A program made the translations under genes and the position numbers. A stretch of 64,000 bases of DNA, from assembly GCF_963855985.1 (NCBI RefSeq), contig NC_087099.1:4370001-4434000 (forward strand), in the 5' to 3' direction. Positions 1 through 13,400 of this stretch are shown one piece after another. Every line of letters begins with the position of its first letter. Positions within the stretch are counted from its first letter, which is position 1. Origin of the DNA: Ostrinia nubilalis (lineage: Eukaryota > Arthropoda > Insecta > Lepidoptera > Crambidae). The notes under the pieces were generated by a model. That model ran no database searches and had not been told where the DNA came from. It saw only the letters and a list, made by a program, of their open reading frames with translations.

Positions 1-540
1 TATTGTTAACAAACGTCATTTATAATATCAAATACAGAAACTTTTTTAATAAAAGTGCAAAAAGGGTCCAAATTAACAGTCACTTTGGGCAACTGGGACC
101 CAATTGTCCAACCAATACGGCCCTGTGCCTGTCTCATTTCGTATTCGCAGCACGTGTGGTCCAATAAAAGTTTTGTAAGGGTTACGCTTCGGTGAATAAA
201 CGCAGCCCGTTGGCATTCCGTCGTCAAATGACACAAAACGTACCGATTATGGAAATTGCTAGCAAAACAAAGTGATAAATTCAAAGTATCGGGTGCGGTG
301 GGATAGCTTTTGTATCATAAGCAAGGGAAATTGGATGTGATTCGAGATATAAAGAATCTTATATGACGAATGCGATTGAGCGCCATACAATGAGGATCAG
401 TACTGTTGTAGAAAATTCAATAAAACTAGTATCTACGTTAATCTTTAAGACATAAGAAAGATATATCTTTTTGAATTATCCAAATCGGACCATTACTTAC
501 GAAGATATTAAGTAATAAACATAGGCCGTTTTTGCCGCTA
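1..540. other. Left edge, nothing recognised
   Basis: A 92-codon minus-strand ORF (6-284) has no recognisable domain and does not resemble the missing CASK exons. Confidence 0.5.
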
Positions 541-544
541 AAAG

Positions 545-1810
545 TCAACGTACGCAGGGCCGCGTGACGTCATTATATCCGAATCGAGCGCAGCCGGCGT
601 ACTATTGGCATGGAAAATATTTTTTTCCAGCTAAACTATCAGTTTTAGAAAAAAACTTTTTATAACATTTATTCATCAAAATAAAGTAACCTATCGACCA
701 GTAATTTTTAAAAATAAAAATTGTGAAAAATAAGTATCGCTATGTCCAAAAACCACATTTTCATAGGATTCGATGCAATGCGGAGACGCGGTTGGGGTGA
801 GTGTAACTTAATGATTGTTTGTATTGAACATAATAATACATAATATGATGCTAATACCACAGAATAAGTAATAGTAAATACCCAGTTTCTGGCCTGGGGG
901 GGGGTATGTAATACCCAGCTTCTGGCCGAGGGGGAGTCATACCCAGCTTATGCTTATGGGCTGGGGGGAGGGGCTAGCCTTACCCAGCTTCTGGCCTGGG
1001 GGGAGGGGGGGGGGTGTCATACCCAGCTTCTGGCCGAAGGGGAGTCATATCCAGCTTATGGCCAGGCCATAAAGCCTGGGGGGAGAAGGAGGGGTCAAGT
1101 CATACCCAGTTTCGGGCCTGGGGGGAGGGGGGGGGGGGTAAATCATACCCAACTTCTGGCCGAGGGGGAAGTCATGCCCAGCTTATGACCTGGGGAGAGG
1201 AGGGGGGCGGGGGAGTCATACCCAGCATCTAGGCTAAGATTAAATAGATTTCCAGGAGAAAGCAGCTGTCCTTTTCTGCAGCAGCTGGCCCGCCCATGGG
1301 AACGGCGAATAGATAGGTAGGTACGTAGGTTTAACTCAGAAAAACTAAATAACAGGTAGGTATTGCGTGTACATCGAAATGATCTTCATAGCAATGTCTT
1401 GTAGCCTAGGGAGAGTGAATCTGCCTCAGCTATACCTTATTGTTAGAAGTAAATAAATTAATACTTATACATTTTTATATTTTACTTGGAAGAAGATATG
1501 ACTCTAACAACACTTATGAACACTTTATTTGAATAAATCGCCAAATATACCACCGCGGAGACCCCAATCGCGTCTCTGCGTTCCATTGAATCGTATGAGC
1601 GTATGGATTTTTTGCGTTATTTTTCACAATTTCTATTTTTAAAAATTACCTATCGATAGCTTACTTTATTCTGATGAATAAATGTCATTACAAGGTTTTC
1701 TCTAAAACTGATAGTTTGGCTAGAAAACAATATTTTCTATCCACGCAGTACGCCGGCAGCGTTCGGATCGGATATAATGACGTCATCGTCCCCGCGCCGG
1801 GCGGTCAGTG
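545..1810. mobile_element. Inverted-repeat DNA element with internal G-rich minisatellite
   Basis: About 250 bp at 555-800 is repeated in inverted orientation at 1540-1800: GACGTCATTATATCCGA at the left matches TCGGATATAATGACGTC at the right. The arms are diverged but alignable. No ORF of transposase type is present. Exact ends and target duplication were not determined. Confidence 0.7.
885..1227. repeat. G-rich minisatellite
   Basis: About ten irregular units of ACCCAGCTTCTGGCC followed by runs of G (up to 10 or more) and AGTCAT. The plus strand has many G-runs and could form quadruplexes. Confidence 0.85.
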
Positions 1811-2689
1811 AACTTTTTTAGTAATTTGGCCATAACTTCGTCAATTTTTGTCGTAGAACAAAAATGTTTGGACTGTGTATTAAGGATTTCTTAGCCCTAT
1901 AAATCTGCATTCACAGCTAAAAATCGAAATGATCCTCATTATGCAAACTTTTGTGTCAAGATCAACAACAATAACTGAAAGCGTTCCAAATTCCAATGTT
2001 ATTTGTTTACTTCGTTTTAGATGTCTAATGTCTATGTTAGTAATAACCTCTTCATAAATGTATACGGCACCTGAGGGATATAACGCAGACTAGTTTATTA
2101 TATTGTAACTGTAACCGCGCCCCAAGTTGGGTAAATACTTATAAATAATAAAGTAACGTTTTCGAGCATGTGGAAAAAAGGATTTCCCTTTATGGACCTT
2201 TGAATCTTGTTTAGGGAATACAAAAACTAACGAGATATTTAGGCGTAAAAGGGGCGAGAAACGCTTCGAACAGGTTAAAGACAAGTTATGACGATAAAAA
2301 ATCGTTTCCAGTACAAATAACGAGTGGTTTTGAATATAATCATGGCAATGTTTTCAAAAATGAATTTTTTGTTTTTTTTTTCATACAACTTTAAAGACGA
2401 TTTTTTTAAACTTGTACATTTTATCTACTATCGTTCTCCTTAGCAGATATATTTCGGAGATCTGCTTCACTTACAATCTCGGAGTCTGCCTCAACTATGA
2501 GTGCTGATGGTTGTCTGCATCGATGGACTACGCGGTCCATCGCGGTGGCTTCCCTTTTGCATATTTTTTTTGTTACATCGCTGCGGAATCACTGTTACGT
2601 CGCTACTGCATAACTGTTACGTTGCTGCGGCGTCACTGTTATGTCGCTGTTGCGTCACTGTTACTTAGCTGCGGCGTCACTGTGGCGGG
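1811..2689. other. CASK intron 10 part, nothing recognised
   Basis: No exon with similarity to the CASK L27C end or PDZ domain was found. Near 2560-2670 there is a short run of GTTACGTCGCTGC-like repeats next to the exon-10 array. Confidence 0.5.
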
Positions 2690-4241
2690 CGAGGCGGCAG
2701 CGGGCCCGGGCCCCGAGTGCCGCAGCCGCGTGGCAGCTTCAAGCGCTTGCCGGCAGCGCTGCAGCGCTCACACTGCGGACGTACCTTGATGTGCGGCAGA
2801 GCGAGCAGCCTCCTCATCTCGTGGATGGCGGACGCGGTGGCGGGCGAGCCGCGTGGCCGCTTCAAGCGCTGGCCGGCAGCGCTGCAGCGCTGTCACAGCG
2901 GACGTACCTTGATGTGCGGCAGAGCGAGCAGCCTCCTCATCTCGTGGATGGCGGACGCGGTGGCGGGCGAGCCGCGTGGCCGCTTCAAGCGCTGGCCGGC
3001 AGCGCTGCAGCGCTGTCACAGCGGACGTACCTTGATGTGCGGCAGAGCGAGCAGCCTCCTCATCTCGTGGATGGCGGACGCGGTGGCGGGCCGACGCGGC
3101 GGGACGCGTGGCCGCTTCAAGCGCTTGCCAGCAGCGCTGCAGCGCTGTCACAGCGGACGTACCTTGATGTGCGGCAGAGCGAGCAGCCTCCTCATCTCGT
3201 GTATAGCAGACGCGGTGGCGGGCCGACGCGGCGGGACGCGTGGCCGCTTCAAGCGCTGGCCGGCAGCGCTGCAGCGCTGTCACAGCGGACGTACCTTGAT
3301 GTGCGGCAGAGCGAGCAGCCTCCTCATCTCGTGTATAGCAGACGCGGAGGCGGGCCGACGCGGCGGGACGCGTGGCCGCTTCAAGCGCTGGCCGGCAGCG
3401 CTGCAGCGCTGTCACAGCGGACGTACCTTGATGTGCGGCAGAGCGAGCAGCCTCCTCATCTCGTGTATAGCAGACGCGGAGGCGGGCCGACGCGGCGGGA
3501 CGGCCGGCAGCGCTGCAGCGCTGTCACACGGACGTACCTTGATGTGCGGCAGACTCGTGGATGGCGGACGCGGTGGCGGGCGAGCCGCGTGGCCGCTTCA
3601 AGCGCTGGCCGGCAGCGCTGCAGCGCTGTCACAGCGGACGTACCTTGATGTGCGGCAGACTCGTGGATGGCGGACGCGGTGGCGGGCGAGCCGCGTGGCC
3701 GCTTCAAGCGCTGGCCGGCAGCGCTGCAGCGCTGTCACAGCGGACGTACCTTCATGTGCGGCAGAGCGAGCAGCCTCCTCATCTCGTGGATGGCGGACGC
3801 GGTGGCGGGCGAGCCGCGTGGCCGCTTCAAGCGCTGGCCGGCAGCGCTGCAGCGCTGTCACAGCGGACGTACCTTGATGTGCGGCAGAGCGAGCAGCCTC
3901 CTCATCTCGTGGATGGCGGACGCGGTGGCGGGCAAGCCGCGTGGCCGCTTCAAGCGCTGGCCGGCAGCGCTGCAGCGCTGTCACAGCGGACGTACCTTGA
4001 TGTGCGGCAGAGCGAGCAGCCTCCTCATCTCGTGGATGGCGGACGCGGTGGCGGGCAAGCCGCGTGGCCGCTTCAAGCGCTGGCCGGCAGCGCTGCAGCG
4101 CTGTCACAGCGGACGTACCTTGATGTGCGGCAGAGCGAGCAGCCTCCTCATCTCGTGGATGGCGGACGCGGTGGCGGGCAAGCCGCGTGGCCGCTTCAAG
4201 CGCTGGCCGGCAGCGCTGCAGCGCTGTCACAGCGGACGTAC
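2690..4241 (-). repeat. Tandem array of CASK exon-10 tails with splice donors
   Basis: About a dozen GC-rich units of roughly 105-130 bp lie directly downstream of exon 10. Each carries the end of the exon (coding [14 protein letters not shown] in the parent frame), the GTACGT donor, an 18-nt linker that starts GT and ends AG, and then the exon again from its CGCTGC... middle part. Several units have a small insertion that changes the frame, and two short units near 3540 and 3650 lack the central part. The leftmost unit again has the linker that codes [10 protein letters not shown]. The long ORFs on both strands here are products of the periodic GC-rich sequence. Confidence 0.85.
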
Positions 4242-4439
4242 CTTGATGTGCGGCAGAGCGAGCAGCCTCCTCATCTCGTGGATGGCGGACGCGGTGGCGG
4301 GCGAGGCGGCGGCGGGCCCGGGCCCCGAGTGCCGCAGCCGCGTGGCCGCTTCAAGCGCTTGCCGGCAGCGCTGGCGGCCTTCTGCAGCGGGCGCCCGGCC
4401 GCTTGTCACCACCACTGTGCAGGCTATGCGGTCGTACAC
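4242..4439 (-). CDS. CASK: CASK exon 10 (L27N end to L27C start), parent copy
   Basis: The 66-codon exon has a CTAG acceptor at 4440-4443 and a GTACGT donor. It encodes [20 protein letters not shown], a GC-rich Ala/Pro linker, and [14 protein letters not shown], which aligns with the start of L27C. It is the full-length member of a GC-rich tandem series running down to about 2690. The next CASK exon was not found between 1 and 2690. Confidence 0.85.
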
Positions 4440-7400
4440 CTAGGACGAAGACAGCCATGATAATAACACCAATTAAGTGTTACTTTTTATACACATTTTA
4501 CATTCGCAACTGAGAGCCAAAGGCGTTGGGACGCTGCACCGAAAAGATATCGCTGTATCGCACACCGCTCGTGTCCGAGCCACAGATATTTCTATGTAAG
4601 ATGACGCAGCGATAGCGCTCCGGTGTCGCACCGCCGCCGCATCGCAACGTGTGCTTTGGCTCTTAGATGACCGCCTGAACCTTTAGTGCCCGATTTGACT
4701 ACTATGCCAAAGGTTACGGGTGCCATCCCTGCAGAATACCGTCGGCCGTTTGGTGTAGTGGTTCAGAACGGACTACTATGCCGAGAGGTCCCGGGCCTTC
4801 AGGTTCAGAATGTCCAATTCCCAAAATGTCCAACGGTTTCAAAATGTCCAATTCCCGGAATGTCCAATTCCCAAAATGTCCAATTCTCAAAATGTCCAAT
4901 TCCCGAAATGTCCAATTCCTGAAATGTCCAGTTCCCGAAACGTCCAATTCCCAAAATGTCCAATCTACTATTATGATGTGATTGTTAGATAAGTCCTCAT
5001 AGGCTTTCTTAAAAATATTTAATAAATAACCATACTTAAATTTAAATAATCATATTACTCATTTATTTATTTACAAATTATTCTTTCCTTTTTAGCTCAA
5101 TAGAAAAAAATATAAATAACTATACATACTTGTACGAGTATAAAGTGCAGTAGCTACAAATTTTTTCTACGTAATTTTTGCAAATAATACAAATTTTCTA
5201 TGTTTATATGCCGATTTTGCAAAAACTAAACGCATTCGTACATAAATATATTAATTATTCATTTTTAAGAAAGGCTATGAGGACTTATTTAACAAACCCA
5301 TCATAATAGTAGATTGGACATTTTGAGAATTGGACGTTTCGGGAACTGGACATTTCAGGAATTGGACATTTCGGGAATTGGACATTTTGGGAATTGGACA
5401 TTCTGGGAATTGGACACTTTGAAACCGTTGGACATTTTGGGAATTGGACATTCTGAACCTGAAGGGTCCCGGGTTCGATTCCCGGCCGGGCAGAAATTGA
5501 AATGATGAATTTTAATTTCTGTGACGGGTCTGGGTGTGACTATGTATAATATTTATGTATTTAAAAAAAAAAAGTATATAAGTAGTATATTCGTTAAGCT
5601 AGCACCCATAACACAAGCATTAAGTTGCTTACTTTGGGGCTAGCTGGCGCTGTGTGAAATTGTCCAAAGATTTATTTATTTATTTATAATACGAGGCATG
5701 ACCTTAAGGGTGTGCCGGCAATGTATGCGAAACTTGAACTAAAGCTTGAATACTTTAAGCTGTATGTTTTCCTAATAGAGAAAATAAAACAAATATAACG
5801 CGATGTGATAATCCTTACCTCTAAGAGGGCTCTCAGCTGCAAATCATCGAGGACGCTATGGAACAGATCGGGGTCCATGAACAGCGGCCCGTCTTGCAGC
5901 ACCGCCACGTCATCCAGCGACTCGGCCACTAGGTTCACAGCTGCGGACAAAAATGTAGGTCAGTACGATTGAATTGTAAGTTAAGGGTAGCAACTATGAA
6001 GAAGCCAGTAATATTGGACAGTGAGAATACTGGAAAACATATAGAGTCCCGCCCAGTGCAAACCGAAAACAACATGTGTAGTCCAGTCATTACGTACATT
6101 CAAAAAAGAAAATGAATTTGCGCTTCTAATTTTTTAATATGTTGTAGGGGATACCTAGAAAGGCTTAACTTGAGATTGTCGACCAAGCTTTCCTAGGAGC
6201 TTTCGCCGCCATGTTGAAAAAAGGGGTAAAATTTGTTTTTCGGCAATAACTCGGCTATCCGATGAGACTCGAAAATTTTTGTAGGACACTTTTTGTAGCT
6301 TTCTTTGTGCTCTACAATAACGCCCGAACCATTTTTAGCGTATCATGCATCGTTATCGAGATATCGATCGATAAAGTCAAAAATTTTGGACACAATTTTT
6401 GTTTTTTGCTTTTTTTTCTTTGGGTCTTAATAAATATGAAAAATTGTGGAATTCAAACTTGTAGAGCATATTCAGACCTACAATTTCCTTCTTGGATTTT
6501 TTTATGTTGGACAAAAATTACGATCTCCAGCGCGCCGCAAAGTCGGTGAATCCACACTCAGCGTCGAGCGAGCTGCTCGCTCGGTTGTGTCTGGATGTCG
6601 AATCGAATGGGAAATTGTTCAGGAAATTGATGGGATAAAAAATAAGTACATAGCAACAAATTAAGGATCACACAATAGTAATTTATTAAACAAATAATTT
6701 GTTTGTGCAGTAAAAAAAAATATTTTTTTACAATACAAAATAAACAAAACAAAATAAACGGAAAGAAAAATATTTTTTTCTGCACTCGAGACACGAACGA
6801 TGGACTTTTTTTATGTCTTTTTTCGCTTGGATGGTCCAGGCTGAAGATCTTCGTCCTCCGTAAACTCTTCGAGTTGTTGTGTCTGTTGAACCGTTGGAAA
6901 TGATGCTGATTCGATGAGAGCATCGTCATCATCATCGTTCCAGACATCGTCGTCGTCGTCAAGCAAAATGTCGACTCTGGCGACGTTACTGCATGTTTTC
7001 CCACTGCAGTGCATGCAAATAACGGAGCAACTGATTCCCGCTTTTCTGCACCCACAGGCGGCCTCACAATTTCCTTTACATTTACAGGAAATGAGCTTTA
7101 ATAGTTCAGGCGGAGCGGGTTCGGCGGTGCTGGTGATTGGTTCGAGCCCTCGATTGGTCTGTCGCCAACCCCATCTTTGTGGATCCTTGAAAAATCCGAG
7201 CCAGGTTTGAACCTGGAGATACGTCCGGAAAATGTGTTGACGCACAGCGCTTTTGGTTGGAATGATAACGGTTACCTACTTGCCCGAACGTGAGATTACC
7301 TGCTGTCAAGTGATTACTTGCTCAGTGCCTGCTGCGTAACGTGAGTTGTGAGAGATCGGAGGATCAGGAAGCCGGTTTGCTTTCAAACGGACGCTCTATG

Positions 7401-10400
7401 CGGGCACGCCGTTATAACGAGTTTACAGCCAACTAGATATCGAAATTTTTGCCCAGAATATCGGAACCCTCGATTTACACTACGCACAGCAAAAACTCAA
7501 CACGATACGATATACTAACTTGAGCGCGCTCGACGCTGAGCGTGGATTCACCGACTTTGCGGCGCGCTGGAGATCGTAATTTTTGTCCAACATAAAAAAA
7601 TCCAAGAAGGAAATTGTAGGTCTGAATATGCTCTACAAGTTTGAATTCCACAATTTTTCATATTTATTAAGACCCAAAGAAAAAAAAAGAAAAAAACAAA
7701 AATTGTGTCCAAAATTTTTGACTTTATCGATCGATATCTCGATAACGATGCATGATACGCTAAAAATGGTTCGGGCGTTATTGTAGAGCACAAAGAAAGC
7801 TACAAAAAGTGTCCTACAAAAATTTTCGAATCTCATCGGATAGCCGAGTTATTGCCGAAAAACAAATTTTAAGCGTTTTCCAAGATGGCGGCGAAAGCTC
7901 CTAGGAAAGCTTGGTCGACAATCTCAAGTTAAGCTTGTCTAGGTATCCCCTACAACATATAAAAAAATTAGAAGCGCAAATTCATTTTCTTTTATTTGCC
8001 TTTTTTTCGGACGAAATGACTGGACTAGTGATAATCTTCTTCGTTTGTCAAAAATAAAAAAAATAAATCAAGTGACGCCAGCTGGTGTCGTTCGCTAGTA
8101 GCTAAGACAGTAGCGCCATCTAGTAAGGAAGGGTGACGTTATTCACATTCTCATCCCCTTTGACCATCGTGAGGAGTCCTCTGTTTCTCTCTGGTAAATT
8201 AGAGAGGGTTGTACTCTTGCAGTGGAGAACTGGAGACTAAATGACCTGATGATGATGTAAAAGTAATATTTAAAAGCCTATTTGCTGCAATAACTATGTA
8301 TACTTAGTCAGAGCGGAGAACTTTGATACCGCGATGCAGGATTGTAGATGCGGTGGCGTGTGCCACAGTAAGGTAGGTGTCAGCGCAATTTGTTAGGTGA
8401 TTATGACTGTAGTGGCGTGGCATGGAGGCAAATCGAACCTTAACTTCGAACTCCTCCTATGTTTTTCTGATTATTTTCGTTGCGGGTCCAATGACAGTTT
8501 AACTTTCTCCTGGGACAAACTTGACCTTCACTGGTTGGGTTTTTATTGGCGGTCAAGCTGTAGATCCTGGCTACACAGGTGTTTCAGCGGTGGGAAAGAG
8601 AGGTGGGAAAGAGAGGTGGGAATAGTCCCGTATGATAGATGTCGCCACAACCACATGGTAGGGTCACGGTGGCGGGCGCGTTTTTTTTTTAAGTGACAGG
8701 GGGTAAGTGATAACCGTCGCCCATAGACACCCGCAGTCTCAGGGGCGTTACAGGTGCGTTACAGGTGCGTTGCCGGCCTTTGCGTCCTCGTTGCGCCGGC
8801 TGTTGAACTTCTGTATGGTTTAGTCAGAAAATTGATATATTCATTTCAATTATTTTAATTTTCATACAAATCGGATTTTATAAAATTTATTTTGTATGAA
8901 AATTAAAAAAAAATCATGATATCAAATTTCTGACTTCACCATATCATTTATATGCCTATGTTAACATGGGCTAGTGTCGGCTCATATACCCATGTACCTA
9001 ACACCCTGTATACTGACCGGCTGCGCTGGCCTCCTCCAGCATGAGCTGGTGGCTGGCGGGCGCGTCCTCGTCCTCCTCGTCGTCGACTGCAGGCGCCGGC
9101 TGTTGGACTTCTGTATTATTATATACTGACCGGCTGCGCTGGCCTCCTCCAGCATGAGCTGGTGGCTGGCGGGCGCGTCCTCGTCCTCCTCGTCGTCGAC
9201 TGCAGGCGCCGGCTGTTGGACTTCTGTATTATTATATACTGACCGGCTGCGCTGGCCTCCTCCAGCATGAGCTGGTGGCTGGCGGGCGCGTCCTCGTCCT
9301 CCTCGTCGTCGACTGCAGGCGCCGGCTGTTGGACTTCTGTATTATTATATACTGACCGGCTGCGCTGGCCTCCTCCAGCATGAGCTGGTGGCTGGCGGGC
9401 GCGTCCTCGTCCTCCTCGTCGTCGACTGCAGGCGCCGAGCGTCGCTGCGCGGAGGCGGCGCCGGCTGTTGGACTTCTGTATTATTATATACTGACCGGCT
9501 GCGCTGGCCTCCTCCAGCATGAGCCGGTGGCTGGCGGGCGCGTCCTCGTCCTCCTCGTCGTCGACTGCAGGCGCCGGCTGTTGGACTTCTGTATTATTAT
9601 ATACTGACCGGCTGCGCTGGCCTCCTCCAGCATGAGCCGGTGGCTGGCGGGCGCGTCCTCGTCCTCCTCGTCGTCGACTGCAGGCGCCGAGCGTCGCTGC
9701 GCGGAGGCGGCGCCGGCTGTTGGACTTCTGTATTATTATATACTGACCGGCTGCGCTGGCCTCCTCCAGCATGAGCTGGTGGCTGGCGGGCGCGTCCTCG
9801 TCCTCCTCGTCGTCGACTGCAGGCGCCGAGCGTCGCTGCGCGGAGGCGGCGCCGGCTGTTGGACTTCTGTATTATTATATACTGACCGGCTGCGCTGGCC
9901 TCCTCCAGCATGAGCTGGTGGCTGGCGGGCGCGTCCTCGTCCTCCTCGTCGTCGACTGCAGGCGCCGGCTGTTGGACTTCTGTATTATTATATACTGACC
10001 GGCTGCGCTGGCCTCCTCCAGCATGAGCTGGTGGCTGGCGGGCGCGTCCTCGTCCTCCTCGTCGTCGACTGCAGGCGCCGAGCGTCGCTGCGCGGAGGCG
10101 GCGCCGGCTGTTGGACTTCTGTATTATTATATACTGACCGGCTGCGCTGGCCTCCTCCAGCATGAGCTGGTGGCTGGCGGGCGCGTCCTCGTCCTCCTCG
10201 TCGTCGACTGCAGGCGCCGGCTGTTGGACTTCTGTATTATTATATACTGACCGGCTGCGCTGGCCTCCTCCAGCATGAGCTGGTGGCTGGCGGGCGCGTC
10301 CTCGTCCTCCTCGTCGTCGACTGCAGGCGCCGGCTGTTGGACTTCTGTATTATTATATACTGACCGGCTGCGCTGGCCTCCTCCAGCATGAGCTGGTGGC

Positions 10401-13400
10401 TGGCGGGCGCGTCCTCGTCCTCCTCGTCGTCGACTGCAGGCGCCGAGCGTCGCTGCGCGGAGGCGGCGCCGGCTGTTGGACTTCTGTATTATTATATACT
10501 GACCGGCTGCGCTGGCCTCCTCCAGCATGAGCTGGTGGCTGGCGGGCGCGTCCTCGTCCTCCTCGTCGTCGACTGCAGGCGCCGAGCGTCGCTGCGCGGA
10601 GGCGGCGCCGGCTGTTGGACTTCTGTATTATTATACAGGGTGTTGATTTCAATACCCGCCATATTTAGGGAGTAGATTAAGTAGCTTATTCTGATCACGA
10701 ATCAGCAAAAAAACTGACTTCCAAATTTTTTATTATTATTTTTTAAATACTACGATTTCCATAATCGACCACTACAGTGCAGAATAGTCCCCCAACGCAA
10801 ACGGCGCGCGGCGCTCACCCGGTGACCCGGGCAAGCGCTGCGCCCCCCGTCCCGCGCCCCACTACCCGCGCTCGCCCATGAGTCAGTCAACTATCAGCCA
10901 CAATCAGCTGTGAGTTCAAATACGACTACTGGACAGAGCTTAATCCAAATCTACCCTAAAAATGTAATGAGTAAATTAGTTACTTACATCTTACACCTTA
11001 TCATGTTACGAGTTTATTTGTTGTTCTAAAAACTAATTAATTAAGTACTCTTTAATTAATAAAAAAACCTTTTACACGAATTTGCTTCCTTCCGCAAAAT
11101 AATTTTTTTTACAGGACCTACATTATTATTATTTTTTAATTAAACTATGCTTTTATGTGTGTGATAAGCTTGTACCTACCTACTTATCATTCAAAAGTAC
11201 TGTAAACAGATGACAATAATGCTCTTTCATACAGGTTCGTTATTCCTTACATTTCCAGCTCTCTACCTTAATAACTTTTACGTCTTTACGATAGTAATTA
11301 TTAAAATAAAACTTAACTTACTTAATACCGCAAACTGAACACCTAGAAATAACACACTGGCAAACTCTTGTTCCTTCACTTTCGATAGGAGATAAGACAA
11401 GATTTTGTTTTTAAACTCGATTGATTTCAGTACCTAAACAAAATTTCATATCTTAAAAGAAAATTTCATATCTTTCATTTGGAGCGGTGACTTGTAATTG
11501 AATACAATAATACCACCGCCTCGCACGCGGCACGGACATCGGGCTCGCACGGAATAGGTACTTCCCCATCTTCGTGTTTCGGGCGTCATCGGGCGGCCGG
11601 CGCTCAATCGTGGATCATCGATTTTCTCTGTTCATCAGTCCGATTTTGCTATCCACGCAGAGAGGCCGCGCGCACGCTCCGCGAAATCTAGCTCGTATTT
11701 AGAATACCTAGTACTCAATCGCTATTTTCTTATTTCTTGCCTTGTAACTTCAACTTTTCTCTTCCTCTCTGCTTGATAACTGTTTTCTAGTACTTATTAC
11801 TTCCTACTACCGTAATAACGTAATTTCATTTCTATCGGCGTTTAATTTAAATACCCTGAACGAATGTTAGTTAGGTTCAGGTTAGACTTCCATTCTTCAT
11901 AACTTACATAAAATAATTCATCGTCATGTTCGGGATTATTTTAAATGAATGTAATTTCATTACACGAAATAACTACCAAAATTTATTGATATTCTTATCG
12001 TTTTAATAATAACGATTAGTAATTAAAGATCTACAAATCATTTGCATTTGAGTGTTTTGAAAGCTTGCTTTAAGAGCATTAATGATAGGACGAATCTTTA
12101 GTTCACAAAGATTAAACAAAGTATTTTTCCCGCCGCTTTTACATTCTCATTCGTTGATAGACTTCCTGTACTAAACTGACGAAATTAAACTTTTCTGATG
12201 TTAAAAATTACGTAAAGTAGTTGTAAATGAAGAATAACGATAACTACCGATTCACGACGACATTCGATGGACGTATTTCATCGAATGCACTTTTCTAATT
12301 GCAAATTTGCGATTTTTGATTGTTTTCTCGTGCGGTTTTGAGTATTTAGTGTGTGAAAGTGTGATAGTGAGTGTAATAATAGTGAGTGAGTGTTAGGAAG
12401 ATGCCAAACCATACGTACAGTGCTCGTGAGTACGTAAACATGGTTTACTGTTACGGGAGGGCACGTGGAAACGCATCTGAAGTCGCATCGGTGAGTAGGT
12501 ACCTAGTTCTAAACTTAAAGGAATGTGTTTTTTTTAATGTAGGGAGTAAATAATCTGGTAATTTTGTGTACAAAATACTCCCGCGATTGCGGTAGGTAGT
12601 GGCGGAAAGCGCGTAGGTACGCTCCAATACACACACACACACACACACATAGGAAACAGCAAACTAATTTAAAACGAACTTTAACTTTAGTTAGTCAAAC
12701 AAAAATACCTATTTAAACTACCTATTTTACGTGGCTTCCTTCAGTAGACTATCAGACATGATAAACGAGCGATCCGCGTAGCTCGATGGGTGCCGCAGTT
12801 GAAACGTATTGCAGTATTACGAGCCACAGTACAGTTGATGTCGCACGGAAAATATTCGCTAAAAATTCTACTTTAGTTTGTAATTTTTTTTTTGGTGGAT
12901 AATGCGTTTAAATAAGTCATAATAGATCACCTAAATAAATATGGCGAGGATTGAAATCAACACCCTGTATACTGACCGGCTGCGCTGGCCTCCTCCAGCA
13001 TGAGCTGGTGGCTGGCGGGCGCGTCCTCGTCCTCCTCGTCGTCGACTGCAGGCGCCGAGCGTCGCTGCGCGGAGGCGGCGCCGGCTGTTGGACTTCTGTA
13101 TTATTATATACTGACCGGCTGCGCTGGCCTCCTCCAGCATGAGCTGGTGGCTGGCGGGCGCGTCCTCGTCCTCCTCGTCGTCGACTGCAGGCGCCGAGCG
13201 TCGCTGCGCGGAGGCGGCGCCGGCTGTTGGACTTCTGTATTATTATATACTGACCGGCTGCGCTGGCCTCCTCCAGCATGAGCTGGTGGCTGGCGGGCGC
13301 GTCCTCGTCCTCCTCGTCGTCGACTGCGCAAGCGCCGAGTGTCGCTGCGCGGAGGCGGCGCCGGCTGTTGGACTTCTGTATTATTATATACTGACCGGCT

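Larger units (their letters stand above)
10636..12967. mobile_element. 2,332-bp TIR transposon in exon-8 array, copy 1
   Basis: The ends are inverted: CAGGGTGTTGATTTCAAT at the left and its complement at the right, with ...CGCCATATTTAGG continuing the match. The insertion is flanked by TA on both sides within the array unit's TATTATTATATACTG, so a TA target duplication is inferred. It holds CpG-rich stretches (10800-10880, 11510-11690), a short coding exon at 12401 and a CA microsatellite near 12630. No transposase catalytic region was recognised. Confidence 0.78.

Noticed and set aside
6..284. Continuation of CASK (next exon) or another gene
   Set aside because: The 92-codon ORF does not resemble the L27C end or the PDZ domain and lacks convincing splice borders.
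2641..4460. Long overlapping ORFs (up to 386 codons) on both strands
   Set aside because: They are created by the GC-rich tandem array of CASK exon-10 tails. Repetition without stops in several frames at once is expected, and the parent frame is kept only in the true exon.
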